Shown here piece after piece: positions 8,319-17,189 of a stretch of DNA of 64,000 bases (its first letter is position 1; each line of letters starts with the position of its first letter). The DNA is from Afipia sp049747295 (GTDB lineage Bacteria; Pseudomonadota; Alphaproteobacteria; Rhizobiales; Xanthobacteraceae): the NCBI RefSeq assembly GCF_049747295.1, contig NZ_JBMHJM010000001.1:4526001-4590000 (forward strand), written 5' to 3'. The notes beneath the pieces are model-generated. The model saw only the letters and a list, made by a program, of their open reading frames with translations, had not been told where the DNA came from and made no database searches. Both the position numbers and the translations under genes were made by a program.

Positions 8319-10085
8319 TCAGGTGTGGACCAAGCGGCCAGGGGATTTCAGATACTTCTTTGTGATCGCATCGGCGGCCCAATAGGCGAGGGCTCCGACA
8401 GTGCCCGTCGGGTTATGCGAGGGATTTTGCGGGAAGGCGCCCGCGCCCATGACAAATACGTTGGAGACATCCCAGCTTTGCAAATAGCGGTTTACGGCGC
8501 TTGTTGTTGGGTCGGCTCCCATCATGGTGCCGCCGGTGGTGTGCGTCGTCTGGTAGGGGACAATCGAATAGGGGCCCTTTCGATAATTGATTCCCATCTT
8601 GTCCGGGTTCATGTGCTTGGCGATGTCGGCAGCACGATCGGTGCAGTACTTCGACATATCCAAATCGTTTTTACTGAAGTCGAACGTCATCCGCAGCAGC
8701 GGATTGCCGAAGCCGTCCTTATAGTTCGGATCAAGGTCGAGATAGTTGCCTCGCTGGGCCGTGACGCTGCCGAAGGCGGCGATCACGAATGTGCGGTTGT
8801 ACCAGTGGGCAACCGACTGCTTCCAGTTCTTGCCCCAGCGCGGCTCGCCGGGCGGCAGGTTGCGGAAGTCGATCGGTCTCTGGCCTTTACTCTCGACACA
8901 GAGGTAAGAGCCTCCGACGAAGCCCAGCGGCCCGTGATCGAAGTTGTCGTAGTTGAAATCGTCCATGATCATGGCGCACGCACCGGCTCCCATGAACGGA
9001 TTAAAGATCTTGTCGTTGAAGTGCGCCGTCACACTGCTGGACATCTGGTAGGCGTAGTTGCGCCCGACGCCGCCTTTGCCGGTCTTCGGGTCGTAGATGC
9101 GGCCGATGCCCGACAGCATCATCAGGCGTGAATTATGCAGGACGAAGGCGCAGAGCAGCACCAGGTCGGCCGGTTGTTCGAACTCGCGACCTTGCGAATC
9201 GACATAGGTGACGCCCGTCGCCTTCTTGCGCGTGGAGTCGAGATTGACCTTGGTGACGTGAGAAAGGGTGCGCAGTTCGAACTTCGGATCTTTCAGCAAA
9301 AGCGGTAGCAGCGTCGATTGCGGGCTCGCCTTAGCTGACATTTCGCAACCGAAGCGTTCGCAGAACCCGCAGTAGACGCAGGAGCCCATGTCCACGCCTT
9401 CGGGATTGGTGTAGGGCTGCGTGACGTCGGACGATGGCTGGACATAGGGGTGGAATCCCATCTCCCGCGTGGCATCTTCGAACAGCTTCATCTGAAAGGA
9501 GCGTTTCATCGCCGGATTGGGATATTCGCGGGCGCGGGGGCCCTCGAATGGATTGCCGCCTTGCTGAATCACGCCTTTGATGTTTCCAGCTTTGCCGGCT
9601 GTGCCGCAAAGATATTCAAAACGGTCGTAATAAGGTTCGAGTTCGTCGTAAGTAACCGGCCAATCCTGAATCGTCATTCCTTCAGGAATGAATTTCTTGC
9701 CGTATCGTTCTTGATAGTGGCTGCGGATCTTGAATTCGCTCGGCGCGAACCGATAGTGCTGGCCATTCCAATGCACGCCGGCGCCGCCGACGCCGTTTCC
9801 GGGCAGGAACGAGCCCCAGCGCCGGATCGGAAGTGCGGTCTGGTCCACATTGTTGCGGAAGGTGAGGGTTTCGCGCGATGCGTCCTGCATCAGGTCGTGC
9901 CGAATAGCGAAGCGGAGTTCGTCATGAATCATCGGCGCGGAAAATTCCGGCGTCGTGTTGCGCATTCCGCCACGCTCGATCGCGACCACGTTGAGGCCTG
10001 CCTTCGTCAATTCCCTGGCCAGTACCGCACCGGTCCAGCCAAAACCAACAATGACCGCGTCGACGGATTTCAATTTCGTCGCCAT
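8319..10085 (-). CDS. GMC-family oxidoreductase (gluconate/sugar dehydrogenase flavoprotein)
   Basis: A 588-residue FAD-dependent GMC dehydrogenase resembling the large subunit of membrane-bound gluconate 2-dehydrogenase and FAD-glucose dehydrogenase. The dinucleotide-binding GFGWTG is at 14-19, followed by the acidic strand end (VVAIERGG). A cysteine cluster CVYCGFCERFGC lies mid-protein, as in FAD-GDH-type enzymes that carry an iron-sulfur cluster. The C-terminal catalytic block NPSHNPTGT..ALAYWAADAI is intact. It has no signal peptide; homologues travel through the Tat system bound to the small subunit encoded just upstream (25-base gap). No cytochrome subunit follows. Substrate is not determinable from sequence. 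Confidence 0.9.
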   Translation of the reverse strand: MATKLKSVDAVIVGFGWTGAVLARELTKAGLNVVAIERGGMRNTTPEFSAPMIHDELRFAIRHDLMQDASRETLTFRNNVDQTALPIRRWGSFLPGNGVGGAGVHWNGQHYRFAPSEFKIRSHYQERYGKKFIPEGMTIQDWPVTYDELEPYYDRFEYLCGTAGKAGNIKGVIQQGGNPFEGPRAREYPNPAMKRSFQMKLFEDATREMGFHPYVQPSSDVTQPYTNPEGVDMGSCVYCGFCERFGCEMSAKASPQSTLLPLLLKDPKFELRTLSHVTKVNLDSTRKKATGVTYVDSQGREFEQPADLVLLCAFVLHNSRLMMLSGIGRIYDPKTGKGGVGRNYAYQMSSSVTAHFNDKIFNPFMGAGACAMIMDDFNYDNFDHGPLGFVGGSYLCVESKGQRPIDFRNLPPGEPRWGKNWKQSVAHWYNRTFVIAAFGSVTAQRGNYLDLDPNYKDGFGNPLLRMTFDFSKNDLDMSKYCTDRAADIAKHMNPDKMGINYRKGPYSIVPYQTTHTTGGTMMGADPTTSAVNRYLQSWDVSNVFVMGAGAFPQNPSHNPTGTVGALAYWAADAITKKYLKSPGRLVHT

Positions 10086-10109
10086 CGGAAATGCTCCTTC
10101 GATTTGAGA

Positions 10110-10862
10110 TCAGCTTAAGTCAGCGATGCTTTGCGGTTCTTCGGTGTAAGGCTTGTTGTAAGTCGTCTCGATGAGGTCGACGAAGTTGCCGGTCGCGCCG
10201 GAGTAGCCGATCATCTTCCACGCAGCCTTGTCGCGATTGCCGCCATAGGCAGGATCGCTGAAGAAGCCTTCCATCACGTTCTGATAGAGCAGGTCGAGAA
10301 AGAGCCCCGCAGGGAGCGGGCCGGAATCGACCTTATCCGTGCTAAGGCCGTTCAACACTTCATCGCGCTGATCTTCTGTGATCGATGCAAAGTCCTTGCC
10401 GTATGTCTTCGTGCAATACGCGTTGATCGCAGGTATCGCGGCACGATAAGCCTCCGCAGGCGGGAGGCGAACCTGCCACCCTTGCTGCGGAGTACCCGGA
10501 TGCCACGGACCCTGCATAAACATCTTGCCGCCTTGCCCGAAACCGCCAGCCAATTGCTGGTCGATGAAATAGGCGACGCCCAGATCGACCCCGCCCGCGG
10601 TCAATTCATCCGCCGGAATCATATGATTGACGGCGGCCTCGACCCAGGCGGCCTCATCCGGGTTGAGAAAAGTGTAGGTGCGTTTCTGGGGTTGTGCGGA
10701 TGTCGCTGTTTGTGCGGAGGGTGATGCTTGCGCAGCCTCCTTTTTGCCCATCGGCATCGCATGTTGTGCTGATGCTGGTTGTGGAGCGATCGACCCGCCA
10801 GTTACGCTGGCAACACCAAGGACACCGGCTCCGACAACGAATTCACGACGCTTGATCGTCAT
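10110..10862 (-). CDS. gluconate 2-dehydrogenase subunit 3-like protein (Tat-exported)
   Basis: A small subunit partner of the GMC flavoprotein. The twin-arginine signal (MTIKRREFVVGAGVLGVASVTGG) and a linker rich in Ala, Gln and Pro precede a gluconate_2-dh3 domain containing FLNPDEAAWVEAAVNHMIPADELT and, near the end, FFSDPAYGGNRDKAAWKMIGYSG. This domain piggy-backs the flavoprotein across the membrane. It is the first gene of a two-gene operon with the dehydrogenase. An upstream GTG at 10874 is an alternative start; ATG 10862 puts the RR motif at the usual distance from the N-terminus. Confidence 0.88.
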   Translation of the reverse strand: MTIKRREFVVGAGVLGVASVTGGSIAPQPASAQHAMPMGKKEAAQASPSAQTATSAQPQKRTYTFLNPDEAAWVEAAVNHMIPADELTAGGVDLGVAYFIDQQLAGGFGQGGKMFMQGPWHPGTPQQGWQVRLPPAEAYRAAIPAINAYCTKTYGKDFASITEDQRDEVLNGLSTDKVDSGPLPAGLFLDLLYQNVMEGFFSDPAYGGNRDKAAWKMIGYSGATGNFVDLIETTYNKPYTEEPQSIADLS

Positions 10863-10899
10863 GGCCGAACTCACTTTTCATTTTGAGACGGACTTCCCG

Positions 10900-10946
10900 G
10901 ATCCGAAGTTCGCTTCATCGCGACGCTCTGGTGCGAACTTTGGATC
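10900..10946. repeat. intergenic palindrome (GATCCGAAGTTCGC type)
   Basis: Inverted repeat GATCCGAAGTTCGC (10900-10913) / GCGAACTTTGGATC (10933-10946), one mismatch, 19-base loop. It lies directly upstream of the gluconate dehydrogenase operon and belongs to the dispersed family also seen at 10973, 12010 and 30091. Confidence 0.7.
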
Positions 10947-10972
10947 AGAGAGGCACCAATAACTTTATGATT

Positions 10973-11047
10973 CTAGTGTGGTTTTGATTCAGACGTTCGC
11001 TGTAAGGACGCGGGAAAGATAGAGCGAGCTTCTGAACCGCCACGCTA
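10973..11047. repeat. imperfect palindrome (TTCAGACGTTCGCT type)
   Basis: CTAGTGTGGTT..TTCAGACGTTCGCT (10973-11001) is mirrored by AGCGAGCTTCTGAACCGCCACGCTAG (11023-11047) with a few mismatches. It has the same arms as the perfect copy at 12010-12077, including the outer GTGG/CCAC edges. Confidence 0.65.
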
Positions 11048-11150
11048 GTTTGCAAACGTTCTGGCGTCGCGGAAGTGAAATGCTCGCAAGGTGGAAATGA
11101 ATGAGCTTCAACTTCGACGAAGCGAATAAAAGGCTCCGTATTGCGCGACA

Positions 11151-11182
11151 GTGAGATGACAGAGCAGTGACATGACAGAGCA
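11151..11182. repeat. two 16-bp tandem repeats
   Basis: GTGAGATGACAGAGCA (11151-11166) is followed at once by GTGACATGACAGAGCA (11167-11182), one difference, then a decayed third unit (GCGAGATGGCA). It lies ~120 bases upstream of the DUF1127 gene. Function unknown; it could be slippage or a regulator-binding array. Confidence 0.6.
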
Positions 11183-11304
11183 GCGAGATGGCAAAACGAT
11201 GACTGCTGCATTGCGAGCGTAACCATATTTCCCGCACGCGTGACCACGACGTAACACCGAGCCTGCACATTCTCTCCCGCACCTAGCCTTATGGGAGAAG
11301 ACTG

Positions 11305-11877
11305 ATGCAACAGGAGTACTCGTCTGAAACGTTGCTGAAGCCTGCAACGCTTTACTTCGCGTTCGATGGCAAAGAGACCGCCGCAGTAGGACATCGATAT
11401 AGCACCGCGCGCAGGGACGTGTCGCGCGTAGCGCTGCATCTCGCTTACATCAATTCGGATAATACGGCGGTGACACCGAAGACAGAGCCGGACCGTAAGA
11501 CGGTGTGGTCAAAGGTGTTGGATTTCATTCTCGAAGGCTTTTCCATAAGCGGCGTATCGCTGTGCCCCGTGGATGATTTTCTCGATGATGAACGTTGGTC
11601 GGAGACGAAGCATCGGCCACAGGAAAAGATCTCGCCAAATGGACAGCGCGTGATCGGGATGCTTCCCGCGCCGTCGCCGATGGTCGCTCCACGTTGGAAT
11701 TGGTTGGCGTCGTCACGAGACGTTGCGACGGCGATCAGTGAGCATCTGCGCAAGGAGAGGGACATCAAACGAGCCGTCGATGCGCTCTCCGAACTCGATG
11801 ACAAGACGTTGCATGACATCGGCATTCCGCATCGCTCGCGGATCGAATACGTTGTGAGGTACTGTCATGATTGCTGA
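11305..11877 (+). CDS. DUF1127-domain protein
   Basis: A 190-residue protein whose C-terminal ~45 residues are a DUF1127 (YjiS-like) domain: A..LSELDDKTLHDIGIPHRSRIEYVVRY. Short DUF1127 proteins of other alphaproteobacteria bind RNA and affect phosphate and small-RNA metabolism. Here the domain sits behind a ~140-residue extension that I do not recognise and that has no membrane segment. ATG 11305 is preceded by GGGAGAAG at a good distance. It is monocistronic; the ~550 bases that follow hold only palindromes and a terminator. Confidence 0.8.
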   Translation: MQQEYSSETLLKPATLYFAFDGKETAAVGHRYSTARRDVSRVALHLAYINSDNTAVTPKTEPDRKTVWSKVLDFILEGFSISGVSLCPVDDFLDDERWSETKHRPQEKISPNGQRVIGMLPAPSPMVAPRWNWLASSRDVATAISEHLRKERDIKRAVDALSELDDKTLHDIGIPHRSRIEYVVRYCHDC

Positions 11878-12009
11878 TGTGATCAGCGTCTCAGTCACGG
11901 GATTCGAAATGTGGCGGGGAGCCTGTGCGACCTCCGGAATATCGGAGGCGGCGTCCCAGGCTCTGTGCTCGTTCAAGTTACTCGTGCACGGCGCTGCGCC
12001 TGGCGTGGT

Positions 12010-12077
12010 GGTTCAGAAGTTCGCTCAATCTTTCCTGCAAATCCTTCCTGCAAGTCCTTCCAGCGAACTTCTGAACC
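12010..12077. repeat. perfect 16-bp intergenic palindrome
   Basis: GGTTCAGAAGTTCGCT (12010-12025) and AGCGAACTTCTGAACC (12062-12077) are exact reverse complements across a 36-base loop. The loop contains direct repeats of TCCTGCAA. This is the clearest copy of the dispersed family. A degenerate relative (GAGGTTCGCATCCGAG..GCGCGAACTTCGGA) follows at ~12187-12235, and one resembling the 8192 copy follows at ~12265-12330. Confidence 0.75.
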
Positions 12078-12367
12078 CAAACCACACGAGTGCTGCGGAT
12101 TTGAAATCTTTCCGCGTGAGGCATCGATGAAGAACTTCAGATCCAAAAGCGGCAGTCAAATTATAGGGTTGCCAGTGTCAGGTTGATTTCGAGGTTCGCA
12201 TCCGAGCAAGCCGCCAGCCTGCGCGAACTTCGGAATGCGGACCCTCGGAGTCGCAAATTTACGAGCGTCCTCTCGAATTCAGGTTTGCACCAGAGCGCGT
12301 TGCGCAATCAGGCGCCCCTTGGATTTGGGACACGAGGCACGAGCCCGCTTGTCATGCGCGGGCGTGC

Positions 12368-12416
12368 AGCGGCGATGACGGCCTCCGGTGTCCGGCCCGG
12401 GGGCGTCATCGCCGCT
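12368..12416 (+). terminator. stem-loop terminator between convergent genes
   Basis: A 13-bp perfect stem AGCGGCGATGACG (12368-12380) / CGTCATCGCCGCT (12404-12416) is followed by TTTATTA on the plus strand. It lies between the DUF1127 gene (plus) and the VirG-like gene (minus). Confidence 0.6.
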
Positions 12417-12433
12417 TTATTACGAGGGTAGGA

Positions 12434-13225
12434 TCAGAACGGTTCTACGGCGAGGGTGAACATATAGCCGATGCCGCGCGCCGTCTGAATGACGCGCGGT
12501 GCGCGGGGATCGGTCTCCAGCTTGCGCCGCAGCCGCAGAACCTGAACATCGATGCTACGGTCGAAGATGTCGTCGTGAACGCGCGTGGCCTGCAACAGGT
12601 GTTCGCGGGTCAGCGGCCGCTGCGGTGCTTCGAGAAAAGCCAGCAGCAACGCGTACTCTCCCTTGCTCAAGGTGACGGGCTGTCGCTGCGGATCGAGCAG
12701 CCGGCGATCGCGCCGCTCAAGCCGCCATCCGTTGAAGCGGTATCCGCCGCGGTCGGGATCGCGGGATCGTGCGACACGGCCAAGCTCCTGCCGCCGCAGG
12801 ATCGCCCGCACGCGGGCCAGCAGCTCGCGCAGGCCGAACGGCTTGACCAGATAATCGTCTGCTCCAAGTTCGAGGCCGACCACGCGGTCGATCTCGTCGA
12901 TGCGATGGCCTGTCATGATGATCACCGGCACATCCGAATGCGACCTGAGTTCTCTCAACAAGTCCAATCCGTCGTCATCGCCGAGTCGCAAATCGAGCAA
13001 CACCAGGCTTGGCGGTGCTTTGGCGAAGTGGCGATTGAGTTCGTTGCGGTTCGACGCCGCACTCACGGGAATGCCTTGCTCTTCGAAGTAACCGATCACC
13101 ATGTGTCTGATCGCTTCGTCGTCGTCGACCACGATGATGTGGCCAAGCTTGTTAAGCTCGTCGCTCATATCGTCGTTCGTTCTCCCAGCATCGGGGAGAG
13201 TCAGGACAGAGGTCGCGGATTTCAT
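12434..13225 (-). CDS. VirG-like OmpR-family response regulator
   Basis: A receiver domain (HIIVVDDDEAIRHM; phospho-Asp in LVLLDLRLG at about residue 78; TGH; LVKPF) is followed by an OmpR winged helix (LSKGEYALLLAFLEAPQRPLTREHLL, DRSIDVQVLRLRRKLETDP, IQTARGIGYMF). The sequence tracks Agrobacterium VirG closely, including the fully conserved DRSIDV block and the ARG.GY ending. It is divergent from the cytochrome peroxidase/VirA-like kinase operon, so that kinase is the natural partner. ATG 13225 has TGGAG seven bases upstream; ATG 13168 is an alternative. Confidence 0.88.
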   Translation of the reverse strand: MKSATSVLTLPDAGRTNDDMSDELNKLGHIIVVDDDEAIRHMVIGYFEEQGIPVSAASNRNELNRHFAKAPPSLVLLDLRLGDDDGLDLLRELRSHSDVPVIIMTGHRIDEIDRVVGLELGADDYLVKPFGLRELLARVRAILRRQELGRVARSRDPDRGGYRFNGWRLERRDRRLLDPQRQPVTLSKGEYALLLAFLEAPQRPLTREHLLQATRVHDDIFDRSIDVQVLRLRRKLETDPRAPRVIQTARGIGYMFTLAVEPF

Positions 13226-13282
13226 GACGGCTCCAGTCACGCTTCACCCCAAGCGCGTGATATCTCGTGATATAGTCATCGC

Positions 13283-13294
13283 GCTATCGATAGC
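13283..13294. promoter_or_regulatory. 12-bp palindrome in the divergent promoter region
   Basis: GCTATCGATAGC is a perfect palindrome inside a larger near-symmetric block (cgcGCTATCGATAGCagcgcg). It lies about 58 bases upstream of the VirG-like start and 250 bases before the cytochrome peroxidase start. A dimeric regulator could bind here, but nothing else supports that. Confidence 0.3.
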
Positions 13295-13545
13295 AGCGCG
13301 ACATTTGAATGATTCTGACTTTCACTGATTGCGGCTGCAAACGATGTAATGCGTGCACGCCAGGCGGGTGACATTGAGAAAATCAGCTAAAGCAATGGCG
13401 AAAACGTGACGGTGACCGTTACAGCCGTAACATTGGCGCGCCTTTAAGTGACGATGCTGTAACGGGGGGCATCATTGTCTGATGTTGGCAGTATGCGCGG
13501 GAGCGTGGGCGACCGTACTCGTGCGCCGTCATTAGTATCCCTGCC

Positions 13546-14640
13546 ATGCGGTATGGAAGTCTAGAGCCATTGCGGGCTGGCGCCTATATCCTCACCACCA
13601 CCAGAATGAGCGGCAGGGTGACCCCAAATCCTATCGATAGCGATGAAAACGTCCCATCGTGGACGCCTGCGCGTTTTGGCGTGCGCAGCGTAGCTGTGGT
13701 GGTGATCGTTGGTCTGCTTTCAATCGTAGGATCCCTCTGTTCTTTTTCGCTTTGCCCGGCGCAATCCGTTACGCCGATGCCGGAGGCAAGTACGGCCGCC
13801 AGTGAACCGATTACGCCCATTCCCGATCCGCCGGCGATAGATCCGTTGAAGGTGTCGCTGGGCAAGCAGCTGTTCAACGATCCGAGGCTCTCACGCGGCA
13901 ACAGCCATAGCTGTGCGGCCTGCCATGACGTGCAGACCAATGGCGCCACCAAGCAAAGTCGTGATTTGGGTCTCGATGGATCGTTGCTGCAGTTCAATAC
14001 TCCGACCGTATTCAACGCCGCGTTGAATTTTCGCTTCAGTTGGAGGGGAAAATTCCCGACATTGCAGGCCGATGCGTTAGCTTCGCTGGCGTCTTCGCAT
14101 ATTATGAGCATCACGCTGGGCGATGCGGCGGAAAAATTGCGCGCAGATCCGAGCATGCGCCGAGCATTCATTGAAGCTTACGCAACGGGTCCGGACGCGG
14201 ATAATATTGTGGATGCTATCGTCAGTTATGAACGCACACTGGTAACGCCTAACAGCAAGTTCGATCGCTGGCTGAAGGGCGATGCGACGGCGCTCTCGGA
14301 GCACGAGTTGAAAGGCTATCGTCTCTTCAAGTCGCTCGGCTGCGTTTCCTGTCACCAGGGCATGAATGTCGGCGGAAACCTGTTCGAGCAGCGTGGTGTG
14401 TTCACTGCACCGCCGTCGAGCCCACCGGACGTCTTCCGCGTACCAAGCCTGCGTAATGTTGCGGTCACGCCGCCGTATTTTCACAACGGCAGCGCGCCGA
14501 CACTCGATGAGGCGGTACGTCGGATGGCGCGCAGTCAGCTGAATACGGCTCTTCCTGACGCGGATATCAGTGCGATCGTTGCTTTTTTGAATACGTTGAC
14601 GGGGGAGTATCAAGGTGCTCCCGTTCGGGCCGCGCCATGA
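13546..14640 (+). CDS. di-haem cytochrome c peroxidase (CcpA/MauG family)
   Basis: A 364-residue protein with one N-terminal membrane anchor (~47-68) and a periplasmic di-haem domain. Haem sites are CAACH (123-127) and CVSCH (266-270). Between them, FRFSWRGKFPTLQADALASL resembles the W...QA..P block of the family, and FRVPSLRNVAVTPPYFHNGS matches the C-terminal signature. Family members reduce hydrogen peroxide or, as in MauG, oxidise a protein substrate. Its stop overlaps the start of the VirA-like kinase (ATGA), so the two are translationally coupled, which is an unusual pairing. Confidence 0.88.
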   Translation: MRYGSLEPLRAGAYILTTTRMSGRVTPNPIDSDENVPSWTPARFGVRSVAVVVIVGLLSIVGSLCSFSLCPAQSVTPMPEASTAASEPITPIPDPPAIDPLKVSLGKQLFNDPRLSRGNSHSCAACHDVQTNGATKQSRDLGLDGSLLQFNTPTVFNAALNFRFSWRGKFPTLQADALASLASSHIMSITLGDAAEKLRADPSMRRAFIEAYATGPDADNIVDAIVSYERTLVTPNSKFDRWLKGDATALSEHELKGYRLFKSLGCVSCHQGMNVGGNLFEQRGVFTAPPSSPPDVFRVPSLRNVAVTPPYFHNGSAPTLDEAVRRMARSQLNTALPDADISAIVAFLNTLTGEYQGAPVRAAP

Positions 14641-17189
14641 AGGCGAGCTATTATACAAGCGGCGTTGTCCTTGTATTGCTGGGTGCTCTGACCTGGCTGC
14701 TGATGAGCGGGTTGAATCTGAATTCCGCCCGTTATGACCAGGAGATGCGCGCGCTGGATGATTTCTTGCGCTTCGAGCGTGGGCTCCACCGTGAAGTGCT
14801 GACGGCTCGGGCGGGTCTGTCGCGCAACTACGATGCGCTGGTGCGCATGAGCGGTGCAGTTGAGGACGCACTTCAAAGGCTGCGTACGGCGGCAGGTCCG
14901 AACGCCCCCGAGATCAGGCCTATCCAAAAGCTTGAGGCGCGCGCGGAGCGGGAGTTCGGCTTGATCGAGCAGTTCAAGACCAAGAATGCGCTGCTGCAGA
15001 ACTCAGTTGCCTATTTCGGCCTGCTGACCGCGCGTTTGGTAGCCTCCGACAACAAGCCTGTGGCCGGTGCTGCGACGCGGCTTGCGGGTGCGATGCTGCT
15101 GCTCACGATCGATACGTCGCCAACGGCGATGGATGACGTGCAGGATCGCCTCAACGAATTGTCCACCATCCAGTGGCCGGCGGGTGACCACGATGCCATC
15201 GTCGCCATTCTGGCCCATGGCGGAATGTTGCGAAAGCTCCTGCCGGACATCAACACGTTGCTGAGGGCGCTGGTCAGCGAGGCGGATAACCGCCAACAGG
15301 ATGTCGTGCGGGCCCTGATCGTGAAACGTCAGCTTGCGGCGAGGGCGTCTGCGCGGACATATCGCGTATGGCTCTATGCAACGTCGCTGCTGCTGGTGGT
15401 CTTCCTGGTGATCCTTGGACTGCAGCTGCGCAAGCGCGCGGTGGCGTTGGAGCGGCAAGCCGCTTTCGAGCGTACGATCACCGATATCTCCATGGGCTTC
15501 ATCAGCTCGCAGCATCATGAATTGACCGCGTCCGTCGAGCGCGCATTGCGCAGGCTCGCGGAATTCATCGACGCGGATCGTGCTTACTTCGTGCTGGCGG
15601 AGCCCGCACATGCTTATCAATGGACGCGCAAGGGTGCGGAATTCCCGAAAAACTGGTCGGCGCCGATGCTGGACCATGCTTTTCGGATCGATGCGGGCAA
15701 GGACGGCATCATCCGTACCTCGGGCTTCACGCCGACGCACGCGCCGGAGAGAGACGTCCTGGCGGCGTGCGGCCTTCAGAGCTGGCTCTGCGTCCGCAGT
15801 GTCGGCAAGCGGGCGGACGCGATCCTGGGCTTCGATGGTCTGAATGCCCGGTCGCTCGGCTGCCGGGATGATCGTGCATTGTTTCGCATGGCGTTCGATG
15901 CGATCGCCAACGCCGTAGACCGGGCGCTGCTCGAACAGGAGAAAGAGAAGCTGGAGGCAAGCCTGCAGCGCGCTGAGCGGATGGAGACGATCGGCACTTT
16001 TGCCAGCGGCATTGCTCACAACTTCAATAATATCGTGGCTGCGATCCACGGTTACACGGAAATTGCGGAGACGCGCGTCGCGTTGGGTAAGGACCCGGGC
16101 AAGAGCCTGATGGAGATCCATCGCGCCAGCGAGCGGGCGCGCGAACTGGTCGAGCAGATCCTGCGTTTCGGCCGCCGCGGCGAGGGCAAGCGACAGACGG
16201 TGTCTGTCAAGGCCGTTGTCTGTGAGGCGGCATCGCTTCTCAGGGCCTCGCTGCCGCGGCATATTTCTCTCTCCGTCACGGATCTGTCCGATACAGCGGT
16301 GCTGTCGGGAGAGGCAGCGCAGCTGCAGCAGGTCATTCTCAATCTTTGCAACAATGCGGCCCAAGCGATGACGGCTCCGGGCACCATCGGCATCCGTATC
16401 GCGGCCGAAGAGCTGACGCAGGCACGTCAGATCGCGCGCAAGTGGCTGCCGCCGGGCCGCTTCACCACGGTTGAGATTTCCGATCCGGGAAAGGGCATGG
16501 ATCAGGCCACTATGGAGCGGATCTTCGAGCCATTCTTCACGACACGTTCCGACGGCAACGGCCTCGGCCTTGCGACGGTACGGGAGATCGTTGAGGACCA
16601 TCGTGGCGCCGTCGAAGTGCAAAGCGCCCTCGGGGTGGGAACGCGCTTTACGCTGTGGCTCCCCTCCACCGGCGCGCCGCATGTGATCGCGCCGTCCGCA
16701 CAGCACGCAGTATCCGATGCTGATTTTGGCAAGACCGTGCTGGTGCTTGATCTGGATCCGGAGCGCCTGTTGCGTCACGAGGAAATCGTGGCGGCGCTGG
16801 GTTTCGAACCCATCGGCTTCACGACATGCCAGGATGCTGAAGAGGCCTGCCGGTCGGGCAAGATGCATTTCGATGCGGCGCTGGTGTTTCATGAGGCAGG
16901 CAACGCTGCTCTCAAAGGGGCGGCAGTCGTGCATAGTGCCGCGCCGCAGCTGCCGATTATCTTGGCAACTGCATCGACACGCGATCTCGATGCATCACAG
17001 CTTGCGTCCTCCGGCGTCGCGGAGCTGGTGCGTTATCCGCTGACATCTACGGAGCTGGCCAATGCCCTGTCGCGTTGCCTGCCTCCGTCGCCGAGCGAAT
17101 TGGTGTGGCTCAGCCGTGATCACCGCGCCTGCAGGAGCCAACTGATGACCACTGCCAAACCGCAGATCACCGCAGCGATCCAGAAATGA
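14637..17189 (+). CDS. VirA-like hybrid histidine kinase
   Basis: An 850-residue sensor kinase. Helix 1 is at ~8-28. A ~220-residue all-helical extracytoplasmic domain (DAHL-like) follows, with helix 2 at ~240-262. Then come a GAF-like domain (~280-430), HisKA with ASGIAHNFNN (His461), and an HATPase domain (N box NLCNNAAQAM, GKGMDQATMERIFEPFFTT, GLGLATVREIV). The C-terminal ~115 residues have a receiver fold, but where the phospho-Asp should be the sequence is DAALVFHEAG, so the domain is probably not phosphorylated. Layout and the neighbouring VirG-like regulator point to a VirA/VirG-type pair. The 3' end overlaps the convergent gene at 17120 by ~70 bases. Confidence 0.88.
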   Translation: MKASYYTSGVVLVLLGALTWLLMSGLNLNSARYDQEMRALDDFLRFERGLHREVLTARAGLSRNYDALVRMSGAVEDALQRLRTAAGPNAPEIRPIQKLEARAEREFGLIEQFKTKNALLQNSVAYFGLLTARLVASDNKPVAGAATRLAGAMLLLTIDTSPTAMDDVQDRLNELSTIQWPAGDHDAIVAILAHGGMLRKLLPDINTLLRALVSEADNRQQDVVRALIVKRQLAARASARTYRVWLYATSLLLVVFLVILGLQLRKRAVALERQAAFERTITDISMGFISSQHHELTASVERALRRLAEFIDADRAYFVLAEPAHAYQWTRKGAEFPKNWSAPMLDHAFRIDAGKDGIIRTSGFTPTHAPERDVLAACGLQSWLCVRSVGKRADAILGFDGLNARSLGCRDDRALFRMAFDAIANAVDRALLEQEKEKLEASLQRAERMETIGTFASGIAHNFNNIVAAIHGYTEIAETRVALGKDPGKSLMEIHRASERARELVEQILRFGRRGEGKRQTVSVKAVVCEAASLLRASLPRHISLSVTDLSDTAVLSGEAAQLQQVILNLCNNAAQAMTAPGTIGIRIAAEELTQARQIARKWLPPGRFTTVEISDPGKGMDQATMERIFEPFFTTRSDGNGLGLATVREIVEDHRGAVEVQSALGVGTRFTLWLPSTGAPHVIAPSAQHAVSDADFGKTVLVLDLDPERLLRHEEIVAALGFEPIGFTTCQDAEEACRSGKMHFDAALVFHEAGNAALKGAAVVHSAAPQLPIILATASTRDLDASQLASSGVAELVRYPLTSTELANALSRCLPPSPSELVWLSRDHRACRSQLMTTAKPQITAAIQK

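Noticed and set aside
13300..13335. VirG-box-like ACATTTGAAT and TTTCACTG segments
   Set aside because: Two or more mismatches to the known vir box and no symmetrical arrangement; not enough to call an operator.
15003..16934. 643-codon minus-strand frame opposite the VirA-like kinase
   Set aside because: Composition of antisense GC-rich DNA; the plus-strand kinase motifs are unambiguous.
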